Shown in pieces: positions 35,676 through 43,749 of a stretch of DNA of 64,000 nt. A program made the translations under genes and the position numbers. The notes under the pieces are model-generated. The model worked only from the letters and a program-made list of their open reading frames with translations, was not told the origin of the DNA and ran no database searches. Origin of the DNA: Oscillospiraceae bacterium (lineage in GTDB: Bacteria > Bacillota > Clostridia > Oscillospirales > Ruminococcaceae); the NCBI GenBank assembly GCA_018110825.1, contig JAGBCL010000095.1, positions 372,001-436,000 on the forward strand, read 5' to 3'. How positions within the stretch are numbered: the first letter of the stretch is position 1; each line of letters opens with the position of its first letter.

Positions 35676-36797
35676 TCATTTGTTGAGTTCAGCCAAGCAC
35701 TTCTTCATAAACTTTGCCATTTCTTCAACAGCAGGGATTGTAACGGCATTACCGAACTGCTTGTATTTCGGACCGTCAGCAAGCTTTTCGGGGAAACTGA
35801 AATTATCTTCACCGGTCTTTTTATCAATGAAAGCGTAATTCACAAAACCTTGTAGTTTACCCCATTCTCTCGGTGTCATAGCTCTTATGCCTTTATCGTT
35901 AAGGGGAGTCTGCTTGGAAGCAACCACCTTACCAGCAACACCTTTCTTTGGGTCAATAACGAGATTACGCTCTTTTCCTGAGCCGCCTGTTGCAAGAATT
36001 GCGTTGGAAACAGGGTGTTCAATCTCGGGAAGGTTTACAATTTTATATCCGAATCCGTTGCCCTTGCTTTCGTGTCTTGATTTATGACGTTCAAGCGTTT
36101 CCACATATCCTGAGGAAAGGAAATATTTATCATCGGCATTCATTTCAAGCAAATCGTGCAAATCCTCATAGATAGGCTTTTTTCTGCATGTCGGAAGCTC
36201 GTTCGGAAGGCTATCGACAATATCACCGAAATGTTTTCTGCTGAAACCCATGATATAAACTCTCGGTCTGTTCTGCGGAACACCGAAATTTCTGGAATTG
36301 CGCACAAAATCTCTCGCATTATAAATAAGTTTACCATTTTCATCTTTGGTTACACCGATAACCTTATAATCAAGACCATTTACAAGAACATCGAGGATTG
36401 TTGCAAATGTCTTTCCTCGCTCATGAGTAATAAGATTATCCACATTTTCAAGCATAAATGCCTTTGGAGTAGTTCGTCTGAGCATTTCCGCAATATCAAA
36501 GAAAAGTGTACCCCTTGTCTTATCAAGAAATCCTTCTTGCTTACCTGCTCGGCTGAATGCCTGACAAGGAAAACCCGCAAGAAGTACATCATAATCTGTA
36601 TCATCAACCTTTTGCTTGAATTCTTCGGTTGTTATATCATTCATAGGATTTTCACCGTAAAGGTGTTCATATGTAAGGCAAGCATTTTTATCAATTTCTG
36701 CCGACAGCACATTTTCAAAGCAGCCTGCAAGCTCATATCCACGACGTATACCACCGATACCGGCACAAAGGTCTATTGTTTTATATTTTTTAGGCAT
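35676..36797 (-). CDS. C5 DNA methyltransferase, HpaII type
   Basis: The 373-residue enzyme has motif I DLCAGIGG, GFPCQAFSRAG (motif IV), ENVDN (VI), QNRPR (VIII) and QFGNAVTIPAV (X). The ATG at 36797 has GAAGGAG inside the vsr end, two bases after the vsr stop. It should protect the target site (CCGG, if the nuclease assignment is right). Confidence 0.92.
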   Translation of the reverse strand: MPKKYKTIDLCAGIGGIRRGYELAGCFENVLSAEIDKNACLTYEHLYGENPMNDITTEEFKQKVDDTDYDVLLAGFPCQAFSRAGKQEGFLDKTRGTLFFDIAEMLRRTTPKAFMLENVDNLITHERGKTFATILDVLVNGLDYKVIGVTKDENGKLIYNARDFVRNSRNFGVPQNRPRVYIMGFSRKHFGDIVDSLPNELPTCRKKPIYEDLHDLLEMNADDKYFLSSGYVETLERHKSRHESKGNGFGYKIVNLPEIEHPVSNAILATGGSGKERNLVIDPKKGVAGKVVASKQTPLNDKGIRAMTPREWGKLQGFVNYAFIDKKTGEDNFSFPEKLADGPKYKQFGNAVTIPAVEEMAKFMKKCLAELNK

Positions 36798-36799
36798 TT

Positions 36800-37231
36800 T
36801 TATTCTCCTTCGTAGTCCGCCTGAGTGCGAACTGCTTTTTCGATTATATCGGCACAATCCGAAAGTTTCTTTTTTATATCGTTACCCCAGAAGCGAAGAA
36901 CAATCCAACCGTCAGCTTCAAGTGCTGCGGTAACTTCCTTATCTCGCTCCATATTGCGTTCTATCTTAGGTATCCAGAATTCCTGATTGGATTTGAAATC
37001 CTTTTTGCGTTCTTCCCAGTTGTAGCCGTGCCAAAATTCGCTATCACAAAACACGGCAACCTTTTTGCCGATAAAGGCAATATCGGGTTTCCCGCAAACT
37101 GTTTTGACATTCTTTCTGTATCGCAAGCCTCTGCTCCAAAGTTCTTTCATCAGCATAACTTCTATTTTCGAGCCTTTACATTTGACTTGCTTCATATTGT
37201 AGCTGATTTGTTCTGGAGTTTTCTTGCTCAT
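36800..37231 (-). CDS. vsr: Very short patch repair endonuclease
   Basis: The 143-residue product matches Vsr: TPEQISYNMKQVKCKGSKIE, LRYRKNVKTVCGKPDIAF with the catalytic Asp, and the FWHGYNW metal/zinc region. Vsr nicks next to T:G mismatches left by deamination of 5-methylcytosine, limiting mutation at the methylated site. The ATG at 37231 has AAGGTG; an in-frame GTG nine bases earlier lies within that site. It is the first gene of the R-M operon. Confidence 0.93.
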   Translation of the reverse strand: MSKKTPEQISYNMKQVKCKGSKIEVMLMKELWSRGLRYRKNVKTVCGKPDIAFIGKKVAVFCDSEFWHGYNWEERKKDFKSNQEFWIPKIERNMERDKEVTAALEADGWIVLRFWGNDIKKKLSDCADIIEKAVRTQADYEGE

Positions 37232-37273
37232 ACAATTCACCTTGTCGTTTTTTGATTATATTTACTCCATTAT

Positions 37274-37302
37274 ATTATATCACAATTCATAAGAAAAAGC
37301 AA
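37274..37302 (-). promoter_or_regulatory. Sigma-A promoter of the vsr-HpaII-OLD operon
   Basis: On the minus strand: TTGCTT, 17-base spacer, TATAAT, 43 bases before the vsr ATG. Confidence 0.78.
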
Positions 37303-37333
37303 CTGTCGAATTGTAGCTTTTCCCAAAAGCGAA

Positions 37334-37380
37334 ACCCCGTATCTAACGGATTTAATCGTCGGATACGGGGTAATTTTTTA
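37334..37380 (+). terminator. Intrinsic terminator near the right island end
   Basis: ACCCCGTATC (37334-37343) pairs with GATACGGGGT (37362-37371) and is followed by AATTTTTTA. It acts on + and would shield the vsr promoter from outside transcription. Confidence 0.8.
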
Positions 37381-37661
37381 CTTACCAAATTCAAGACTCA
37401 TCACGAGCGTTATATCTTCCCGCTGATTTAGCCTTAAATACTTGCCATTAGCCTTCTGATAGACTCTTGCCATTTCAAAGGTTATCGGGAATTCTCATTG
37501 AATTGCTATCGGGGAACTAATCCCTAATACCAATGGCGGCGTGTAGGGGTGAGAGAAACGCAAAAATACCGCTTTACCAAAACTTAAACATTTCTCAAAC
37601 AACTTAAATCATCTTTGCTGTATAACCAATCAATAACAATGATGTGTATACTACCTTTGCA
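37381..37661. other. Gene-free stretch with a short coding remnant
   Basis: No intact gene. On the minus strand a 31-codon frame (start near 37475) reads MARVYQKANGKYLRLNQRED then ITLVMSLEFGK, which looks like the broken start of a helix-turn-helix or transposase gene. Nothing else was recognised. Confidence 0.35.
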
Positions 37662-37710
37662 CTAAAGCTTCTTTTTTAATGATTTCCTGTAAATTTCCTG
37701 TAAAATACAG
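37662..37710. repeat. Candidate integrase arm-type repeats, right end
   Basis: CTAAAGCTTCTTTT (37662-37675) is identical to the sequence at 4977-4990 by xis-int. Two TTCCTGTAA copies (37684-37692, 37695-37703) match those by the int stop. Shared short repeats at both ends support this as the right end of the Tn916-type island. Confidence 0.55.
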
Positions 37711-37758
37711 AATGATATTGATTTTTTGGCTAAATTACGTGGCTTGGAGAAGTAATGT

Positions 37759-37797
37759 TCATTTTCTGCCGTGGCAAACAAACATTATTCTATGCAT
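37759..37797 (-). pseudogene. Original 5' end of the LMW-PTP gene, with attR
   Basis: Twelve codons MHRIMFVCHGRK then stop, with GAGGAA before the ATG at 37797. Residues 4-10 are the P-loop start of the phosphatase at 3094-3555, and 37767-37789 is the right copy of the 23-bp attachment repeat. The remnant begins nine bases after the stop of the acetyltransferase gene, showing that the phosphatase was the second gene of that operon before the island entered. Confidence 0.85.
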
Positions 37798-37806
37798 TTC
37801 AATTCC

Positions 37807-38265
37807 TCACTTCTTCAAATCCAGCACCATAAACACATCCGAGCGCTCATTTTCGTTGTACCTCTCCGCGTCAGCAAATCCAAATCTGCGGTACAAACCA
37901 ATTGCTTTCGTGCTTGTGGAAAGGGAGTCAAGATACATCTTTCCGTACCCCATATCTTTTGCATAATCAATAGCCTTACCCAGCAAGCGTTTTCCGTAAC
38001 CCATACCGTGATATTTTTCCAACAGATATAGCGATTTCAGTTCACAGCTTGCATTATCAAGTTCCTTAACTCCAACCGCACCGATGATTTTACCACCGTC
38101 AAACATACACCAGAATGCCTTGAAACAGTGTTCAATGTCAAGATAAAAACCGTGTCGTGTCTGCAAATCCAAAGCACGTCCCGACTCTGGCAGGCATTGC
38201 TCCAGAAATTCAATCAGAAGTTGCTCAAATTCTTTTTGGTATTCTATAGGCTCAAAGCTTTGCAT
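37807..38265 (-). CDS. GNAT-family N-acetyltransferase
   Basis: The 152-residue product has the GNAT core: IGAVGVKELDNASCELKSLYLLEKYHGMGYGKRLL (motif A, acetyl-CoA loop Q/G-x-x-G) and YGKMYLDSLSTSTKAIGLYRRFGF (motif B). The substrate is unknown. The start is the ATG at 38265 with AAAGGACG; an earlier ATG overlaps the -10 box and cannot be used. Its natural downstream partner was the tyrosine phosphatase now 34 kb away. Confidence 0.88.
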   Translation of the reverse strand: MQSFEPIEYQKEFEQLLIEFLEQCLPESGRALDLQTRHGFYLDIEHCFKAFWCMFDGGKIIGAVGVKELDNASCELKSLYLLEKYHGMGYGKRLLGKAIDYAKDMGYGKMYLDSLSTSTKAIGLYRRFGFADAERYNENERSDVFMVLDLKK

Positions 38266-38290
38266 TTTATCACGTCCTTTTGCTGTTTTC

Positions 38291-38319
38291 ATTATAGCAA
38301 CAATAGAGAAAGTTGTCAA
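38291..38319 (-). promoter_or_regulatory. Consensus sigma-A promoter of the GNAT (and originally PTP) operon
   Basis: On the minus strand: TTGACA, 17-base spacer, TATAAT, a perfect consensus match. The island separates it from the phosphatase gene it once served. Confidence 0.9.
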
Positions 38320-38363
38320 TGATGAAGCCACTTCTGCATAAAGCGGAAGTGGCTTTGTAATGT

Positions 38364-38636
38364 TTATTTATCTTTGTGTTTTTCTTCATATTTGTGCTTT
38401 GTCGCCATACCACCGCGGATGTGACGTTCCTGCTTGTTTATTTCAAGGATTTCCTTGACGGCAGGGTACATCTGCGGGTTGATTATGGGGAGTTTTTCTG
38501 TTATATCTTTATGCACTGTAGACTTGGAGACCCCAAAGTGTTTAGCTGCCGCACGAACAGTAGCCTTATTCTCCAGTATGTATCTCCCAAGAATCACAGC
38601 ACGTTCCTCAATGTCCTGAACGGGTTTTGTTTTCAA
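38364..38636 (-). CDS. spoIIID: Stage III sporulation protein D
   Basis: The 90-residue product matches SpoIIID through the whole DNA-binding domain: ERAVILGRYILENKATVRAAAKHFGVSKSTVHKD and the basic tail after QERHIRGGMATKHKY. SpoIIID is the mother-cell regulator between sigma-E and sigma-K. It starts at TTG (38636) with AGGGGTG upstream. The upstream region has the inverted repeat at 38651-38675. Two decayed copies of the 5' half and leader lie at 43490-43680 and 45812-45905. Confidence 0.95.
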   Translation of the reverse strand: MKTKPVQDIEERAVILGRYILENKATVRAAAKHFGVSKSTVHKDITEKLPIINPQMYPAVKEILEINKQERHIRGGMATKHKYEEKHKDK

Positions 38637-38650
38637 ATACGGTCACCCCT

Positions 38651-38675
38651 ATACATAGTTATTCTTTCTATGTAT
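38651..38675. repeat. Inverted repeat in the spoIIID leader
   Basis: ATACATAG (38651-38658) and CTATGTAT (38668-38675) lie just upstream of the spoIIID ribosome site. It could be a regulator site or an mRNA hairpin. It is partly kept in the decayed copy near 43650. Confidence 0.6.
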
Positions 38676-38783
38676 ATGCGGGGGAGATGAGGATAATGCG
38701 GATAAAGATTTTATGCTGGACTGTATTGTGATTAGTGAGATAGTATAATTAACTATTTTTGTCTATAAATCTGAACAATAAAT

Positions 38784-38821
38784 AAAAGCGTTGCCTTTCA
38801 TAACTGATTGGCAACGCTTTT
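38784..38821. terminator. Bidirectional terminator between the GH74 gene and spoIIID
   Basis: AAAAGCGTTGCC (38784-38795) pairs with GGCAACGCTTTT (38810-38821), with T-rich tracts on both strands. It lies about 30 bases after the GH74 stop. Confidence 0.85.
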
Positions 38822-38854
38822 TGCAAGTTATAAAATAACATTGTATATTTAATG

Positions 38855-41167
38855 TTATTTGCAGGAAACATCTTCATCGCCATAAATTCCGCCTCTTGTT
38901 CCTGTAGCGATATAAACTCTGCCGTTGTGTCTGAAGTCACCGTCCATTGAAATAATGCCCCCGAACATGTGTGAGGAAGTATTGATTTTTGCCCAGCTTT
39001 CTCCGCTGTCAAGGCTTTTCCAAAAGCCGTATTCGCCGAAAATTCTGCCACAGATAAACAGCGCAGGCTCGCTGTCACTGTTACCTGTTCCGAAGCCAAC
39101 AGCCTTGACAAAATCATCCTTTTCGGTAATTCTCTCCGCATGAACATTTTTTTCGTTAAAATGCAGTTTCCATAAGCCGTTCTCGCAGAGTGCTGCATAG
39201 CATACGCCCTCGCAGTTAGGAAGAAAGCGAATTTCCACTCCCTTGTATCCGTCTATGCCTGACATACGGCATAAAGGAAAATCTTCGGAAACGGAAAGCT
39301 GACAAAAGCTTGCACCGTTATCCATACTCATATAAAGCTGGCCATTTTCACCAAATCCGTAAGCTTTGGCAGCATTGACACGATCGGTAAAAAATTTTAT
39401 GTGCAGTTCACTTTCAGAAATGTCATTTCTCTGCAAATCATATATGGTTATTTTGCTGAATTTCTTTTCAGAAATGTTGTATCTGACTGCACAGAAACAG
39501 GGAAGCTTCATATATTCATAGGCAAGGGTCCAGAGAATTGCACTACCATCTGCAGTTATCGCTGCCCAACCACTGTTGTAGTTCGGTTTTTGAATATTCT
39601 CGGATACCTCATCAAGTATATCGGAAATGTCGGTAGGGTAACCAATATGTGTGAAGCTTTCTCCGCCGTTCGTTGTAAGAATTACTCCGCCTTTAGTCTC
39701 TCCTGTCCAGTTTCCGCGGGCGGTTGTAATGAATGTGTCAGGATTGTTTTGCAGAAAATCTGCATTCAGACAGGTTATGTAACGGTCCCCGTTTTCATTT
39801 GCAAAGGAATTTTCGCAAGGCTCGTCAAGGTCGCTGAACACAAATCCACCCAAATCGCCTACAAGGTCAATAACCTTGTTTTTACCCGAAGGCAGACTGT
39901 ATATGTTCATGTGTACGGTTTCCTCCACACCGCTGCAAAGCGTGGATACAAAACAGTTATCCGTTGTAAGTCCGTTCAGCGCAAAAATTCCCGTCCCCGT
40001 GTTAATTACAGAAAAATCAGGGTTGAATGGGTCGATGCGCAGACAGCTCATCCAGTGAAGCGGAATACGCTTTCCGTTATATTTAGGCTTCAGATACGGC
40101 ACGTCAACTTGGAAGCTGTCTGTGTCGGTGCTTTGAATTGTTTTGTAGCTTTTTCCGTTGTCATAAGATATGAAAATGCTGTCACCGTGACCGCCGATAG
40201 AGCAGACCGCAATAATATTTTTGTGTACGTCAACTCCACCCAGACCAAACGGCAGTCTGCGTTTATGGTTTTTGTCCGTAAAGTCACTTGCTGTAGGTGT
40301 CATATCCTCAGCAAAAATCAGTTTCCCGTCTGAAATTGTGTAACGATATAGCCTTCCGTCAAATCCACCGCCGTTGTCGCAGGCAAAGTCATTCCAGCCA
40401 CCCCAGTGATTTTGGAGGAAGGAGTGTGTGAAGGTCACATAAACATTTTCTCCATAGTAAGCAATAGCATAGGGAACAAATCCGTTGTGTGAACAGCGTT
40501 CATCATCAAGCGGAGCGGGTATGTCAAGCTTTTCAAAGCTTTTCCCAAAATCATAGCTTGCATAAAGTGTGTGTCCTCGGTTATTTCCGTCAGCGGTAGT
40601 TTCACCTGTGCAGGAAACAAGCATTATCTCCGTACCCTTCGGAAAGTATACAAAAACAATATTTTCTTCACAGAAATCAAGTCTTGTCCAGCTTTCTCCG
40701 TTATCCGCAGATTGCCATAAACCCTCACCCTGACTTCCGAAAAAAAGCTTACCGTTTTTGTAAGCAAGTCTTTCGGCAGATGAACGTGCAGGGGCGTTTC
40801 CATTACAGCAGAATGGTACAGATTTTTCAGTGAAGCTGTCACCGTAATTCTCTGAAATCAGCAGTGCGGATTTTCCGTGAGGAAAGCCTTTTCTGCTGTT
40901 TCCGCACATTGCATACAGCATATTCGGTTTATCCTCATCAAGTGCAATGGAAAGCGGCAAAGCAAGATAGCGATTAAATTCCGTTATCCAGTCAGCAAGA
41001 GAGTGCCACTTATTATTTCCAAAATCAAATCGGTAAATGCCGCCTATGTCTGTTCGTGCGTACAGAATATTTTTGATGTTCGGGTGAAAGACAAAGCCTG
41101 TTACAAAGCCTCCACCGGGCACAGAAAGGCTGTGATAGTTATATTTTATATCATCAAGTCTTTTCAT
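38855..41167 (-). CDS. Intracellular GH74-type xyloglucan hydrolase
   Basis: The 770-residue product has the two-propeller GH74 pattern: the start LSVPGGGFVTGFVFHPNIKNILYARTDIGGIYR is diagnostic, with repeated BNR-like W-x-S-D-x-G-E-S-W blades (LWQSADNGESWTRL, FWKSLDSGESWAKI). GH74 enzymes cleave the xyloglucan backbone or its oligomers. No signal peptide is seen, so it probably acts on imported oligosaccharides. The ATG at 41167 has GGAGG upstream. It is divergent from a GH31 gene that would remove alpha-linked side residues, giving a two-enzyme xyloglucan oligosaccharide locus. Confidence 0.82.
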   Translation of the reverse strand: MKRLDDIKYNYHSLSVPGGGFVTGFVFHPNIKNILYARTDIGGIYRFDFGNNKWHSLADWITEFNRYLALPLSIALDEDKPNMLYAMCGNSRKGFPHGKSALLISENYGDSFTEKSVPFCCNGNAPARSSAERLAYKNGKLFFGSQGEGLWQSADNGESWTRLDFCEENIVFVYFPKGTEIMLVSCTGETTADGNNRGHTLYASYDFGKSFEKLDIPAPLDDERCSHNGFVPYAIAYYGENVYVTFTHSFLQNHWGGWNDFACDNGGGFDGRLYRYTISDGKLIFAEDMTPTASDFTDKNHKRRLPFGLGGVDVHKNIIAVCSIGGHGDSIFISYDNGKSYKTIQSTDTDSFQVDVPYLKPKYNGKRIPLHWMSCLRIDPFNPDFSVINTGTGIFALNGLTTDNCFVSTLCSGVEETVHMNIYSLPSGKNKVIDLVGDLGGFVFSDLDEPCENSFANENGDRYITCLNADFLQNNPDTFITTARGNWTGETKGGVILTTNGGESFTHIGYPTDISDILDEVSENIQKPNYNSGWAAITADGSAILWTLAYEYMKLPCFCAVRYNISEKKFSKITIYDLQRNDISESELHIKFFTDRVNAAKAYGFGENGQLYMSMDNGASFCQLSVSEDFPLCRMSGIDGYKGVEIRFLPNCEGVCYAALCENGLWKLHFNEKNVHAERITEKDDFVKAVGFGTGNSDSEPALFICGRIFGEYGFWKSLDSGESWAKINTSSHMFGGIISMDGDFRHNGRVYIATGTRGGIYGDEDVSCK

Positions 41168-41201
41168 TGTATCCTCCATGTAAACAATTACATTTTATAA
41201 T

Positions 41202-41245
41202 ATTGTAGCATTTGTGTTAATATATGTCAACATAAAGGTTGACAA
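41202..41245 (-). promoter_or_regulatory. GH74 promoter with overlapping inverted repeat
   Basis: On the minus strand: TTGACA (41225-41230), 17-base spacer, TACAAT (41202-41207). TGTCAAC (41225-41231) and GTTGACA (41237-41243) form an inverted repeat over the -35 region. A second repeat, TGTTG...CAACA, lies near 41260-41280 toward the GH31 gene. These suit a shared sugar-responsive repressor of both divergent genes. That is inference. Confidence 0.65.
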
Positions 41246-41320
41246 TTTTTCTCAAAATATTGTTGCAATTTAACAACATGTATGTTGCTATAAGGAAAAT
41301 AATTTGTGGAGGTAATTGCA

Positions 41321-43387
41321 ATGGGCATATATATTGATGGAAACCGACTTATAATAAGAAACGGCAATTCACAGGTGTGGATTGAGCCTTGGGGTGAAAA
41401 CTCCCTGCGTGTAAGAATGACAGCCGAGCCTGAAATGGATAAGCACGACTGGGCTTTGTGTGAGCCTGTGAAGGAGTGTAAGGCTGAAATACGCAAGGAA
41501 ACAGTTGACACAACTGACCCGTGGTATAAAAGCGAGGAGTATGCACACTATCATCAGACGGGTGATAATTATTACATAACAAACGGAAAGATTACCGCAA
41601 AGGTTGATTATGAAGGGCAAATCAGCTACTACAATCAGCGTGGTGAATTGCTTACCGAGGAGTACTGGCGAAACAGAAACCGCCTTAACAGATATTGTAC
41701 CTCTTTGAGATTGCCTGCAAGAGTGCTGAAATGCAGTAAGGGCGGCACGGACTATGAGCTTACCGCACGTTTTGAAGCCTATGATGATGAAAAGATTTTC
41801 GGCATGGGACAATATCAGGAAAAGCACCTCAACAAGAAGGGTGCGTCACTTGAACTTGCACATCGTAATTCTCAATCAAGCGTACCATTTTTCCTCTCCA
41901 GCAGGGGTTACGGCTTTTTCTGGAATAATCCCGCTGTCGGTACGGTTACATTCGGTACAAATAAAACTGAGTGGTACGCTAAATCCACACAGAAGCTTGA
42001 TTACTTCATCACAGCAGGTGATACTCCCGCCGAAATAGAAAAGAACTATACCGCCGCAGTTGGCAGAGCACCGAGAATGCCCGAATATGGTCTTGGCTAT
42101 TGGCAGTGTAAGCTTCGTTACAGAAATCAGGAGGAGCTTCTTGCAGTTGCAAGAGAGCACAAGCGCAGAGGTCTGCCGATGGATGCAATCGTGGTTGACT
42201 TCTTTCATTGGACAAGGCAGGGTGATTTCAAGTTTGAACCTCGTGACTGGCCTGACCCTGATGCAATGGTAAAGGAACTCAAAGAACTTGGAATTGAAAC
42301 TGTAGTTTCCGTTTGGCCGACAATTGACGAAAAAAGCGAGAATTTCGGAGAAATGGCAGATAAGGGATACCTTGTTTCAACTGACAGAGGCAACGGTTTG
42401 CACATGACTTGGATGGGTAACACAGTTTTCTTTGATGCAACAAATCCGGGTGCACAGAAATTCGTGTGGGAGAAGTGCAAGGAGAATTACTACAAAAAGG
42501 GTATCCGTACATTCTGGCTTGACGAGGCGGAGCCTGAATACGACTCATACGAGTTTGATGTTTATCGTTACTATGCAGGTACAGCTTTACAATGCACAAA
42601 TATCTATCCGCTTATGTACGCAAAGGGCTTCTGGGACGGATTAAAAGCCGAGGGAGAGAAGGATGTGCTGAGCCTTGTGCGTTGTGCCTGGGCAGGCAGT
42701 CAGAAGTATGGTGTGCTTGCCTGGTCGGGCGATATTCATTCTTCCTTTCGTGCAATGCGTGAACAGCTTCAGGCTGGTCTTAATATGGCTATTGCAGGTA
42801 TACCCTGGTGGACATCCGATATAGGCGGCTTTATGGGCGGCGATATTTCCGACCCGAGCTTCAGGGAATTGCTTGTTCGTTGGTTCCAGTGGGGAGCATT
42901 CAACCCCGTGTTCCGTATGCACGGCGAAAGAAGTCCCTGGTATGAGCGTGAACAGGAATACATCAACGGAGTACGACAGCTCACGTCAGGACAGGACAAC
43001 GAGGTGTGGAGCTTCGGCGAGGATAACTACGAAATACTGAAAAAGTACCTATTTATCCGAGAAAGACTCCGTCCGTATATCAGAAGAACAATGGATGAAT
43101 GCAGTGAAAATGGTACACCTGTAATGCGTCCTGTTTTTTATGATTTTTATAATGACAAAGTTGCTTGGAACATTGAGGATGAGTATATGTTTGGCAGAGA
43201 CATTCTTGTTGCACCGATTATGGAAGAAGGGGCAAGAGAACGTACCGTGTATCTCCCCGAAGGTGAGAAATGGACTGATGCGTACACAAAGAAGACTTAT
43301 GACGGAGGTCAGTATGTAACTGTTCCTGCACCGATTGAGATTATCCCTGTTTTCACAAGGAGTAATGCGAAGATGGATATTTATTAA
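41321..43387 (+). CDS. GH31 family alpha-glycosidase, probable alpha-xylosidase
   Basis: The 688-residue product has an N-terminal beta-sandwich and the GH31 barrel: nucleophile Asp401 in TFWLDEAEPEY and acid/base Asp471 in WSGDIHSSF. The WLDEAEPE form is common in alpha-xylosidases that trim xyloglucan oligosaccharides from the end. No signal peptide. The ATG at 41321 follows GTGGAGG. It is divergent from the GH74 gene, which supports xyloglucan use; alpha-glucosidase activity is the alternative. Confidence 0.87.
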   Translation: MGIYIDGNRLIIRNGNSQVWIEPWGENSLRVRMTAEPEMDKHDWALCEPVKECKAEIRKETVDTTDPWYKSEEYAHYHQTGDNYYITNGKITAKVDYEGQISYYNQRGELLTEEYWRNRNRLNRYCTSLRLPARVLKCSKGGTDYELTARFEAYDDEKIFGMGQYQEKHLNKKGASLELAHRNSQSSVPFFLSSRGYGFFWNNPAVGTVTFGTNKTEWYAKSTQKLDYFITAGDTPAEIEKNYTAAVGRAPRMPEYGLGYWQCKLRYRNQEELLAVAREHKRRGLPMDAIVVDFFHWTRQGDFKFEPRDWPDPDAMVKELKELGIETVVSVWPTIDEKSENFGEMADKGYLVSTDRGNGLHMTWMGNTVFFDATNPGAQKFVWEKCKENYYKKGIRTFWLDEAEPEYDSYEFDVYRYYAGTALQCTNIYPLMYAKGFWDGLKAEGEKDVLSLVRCAWAGSQKYGVLAWSGDIHSSFRAMREQLQAGLNMAIAGIPWWTSDIGGFMGGDISDPSFRELLVRWFQWGAFNPVFRMHGERSPWYEREQEYINGVRQLTSGQDNEVWSFGEDNYEILKKYLFIRERLRPYIRRTMDECSENGTPVMRPVFYDFYNDKVAWNIEDEYMFGRDILVAPIMEEGARERTVYLPEGEKWTDAYTKKTYDGGQYVTVPAPIEIIPVFTRSNAKMDIY

Positions 43388-43392
43388 TGAAA

Positions 43393-43422
43393 AGCCGTCG
43401 CAGTCTCAAAACTGCGACGGCT
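43393..43422. terminator. Hairpin after the GH31 gene
   Basis: AGCCGTCGCAG pairs perfectly with CTGCGACGGCT over an 8-base loop. T-rich sequence follows on the minus strand. It is the start of a dispersed hairpin-plus-tail repeat (see 43441). Confidence 0.75.
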
Positions 43423-43440
43423 AAACTTATGTTTGTATAA

Positions 43441-43482
43441 CTACAAAATAACAAAAAATGTATTTTTAAATTTGCGACAACC
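43441..43482. repeat. Dispersed intergenic repeat R1, copy 1
   Basis: Reads CTACAAAATAACAAAAAATG then TATTTTTAAATTTGCGACAA and CC. Near-identical copies in the same orientation are at 52787-52827 and 56336-56375, and a partial one at 45791-45811. Every copy lies 20-40 bases after a strong hairpin, so hairpin plus tail may be one unit. Confidence 0.8.
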
Positions 43483-43489
43483 ATATGCA

Positions 43490-43680
43490 CTGTGGACTTG
43501 AAGACCCCAAAATATGATACAAATTTATTTGTATTGCTGTTTGCACGAACAGTAGCCTTGTTTTCCAGTATGTATCTCCCAAGAATCACAGCACGTTCCT
43601 CAATGTCCTGAACGGGTTTTGGTTTCAAAATATACTCACCCCCATACATAGTTATTTTTTCTATTTATATGCGGGGGACA
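43490..43680 (-). pseudogene. Decayed partial copy of spoIIID and its leader
   Basis: From MYGGEYILKPKPVQDIEERA through GRYILENKATVRA the minus strand repeats SpoIIID almost exactly; then a short unrelated insert replaces part of the HTH, and FGVFKSTVH resumes before the frame leaves the family. The leader with the CATACATAG motif and GCGGGGG is also copied. It lacks the C-terminal half and is a pseudogene. Confidence 0.8.
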
Positions 43681-43749
43681 AAAAGCTAATGCAATTTTGT
43701 AAGTTGTCATTTATGTGTAGCTGTCCATATAATCAATTTATAGAAATAC

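Larger units (their letters stand above)
3525..37789. mobile_element. 34-kb genomic island with Tn916-type integrase, inserted in the 5' end of the LMW-PTP gene
   Basis: Boundaries are the 23-bp near-identical copies of the PTP 5' coding region at 3525-3547 and 37767-37789 (22 of 23 bases match). Tn916-type int and xis lie just inside the left end. The contents are accessory: replication, mobilisation and recombinase genes, Fic, three R-M loci and OLD/Gabija genes. No conjugation (type IV secretion) genes are present, so it is an integrative or mobilisable island, not an autonomous ICE. It is composite: a second serine-recombinase element is nested inside, and a third mobilisation module lies to its right. 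Confidence 0.85.

Noticed and set aside
3548-37766. The island as a prophage
   Set aside because: Recombinases and a Rep are present, but no capsid, terminase, portal, tail, holin or lysin gene was found.
41227-42922. Several long antisense frames within the GH31 gene
   Set aside because: They are shadows of a well-supported enzyme gene and have no ribosome sites or family resemblance.
43353-43649. A 98-residue minus-strand frame that looks like a second SpoIIID
   Set aside because: Homology stops in the HTH, an unrelated insert interrupts it, and the tail is low-complexity read-through; called a pseudogene.
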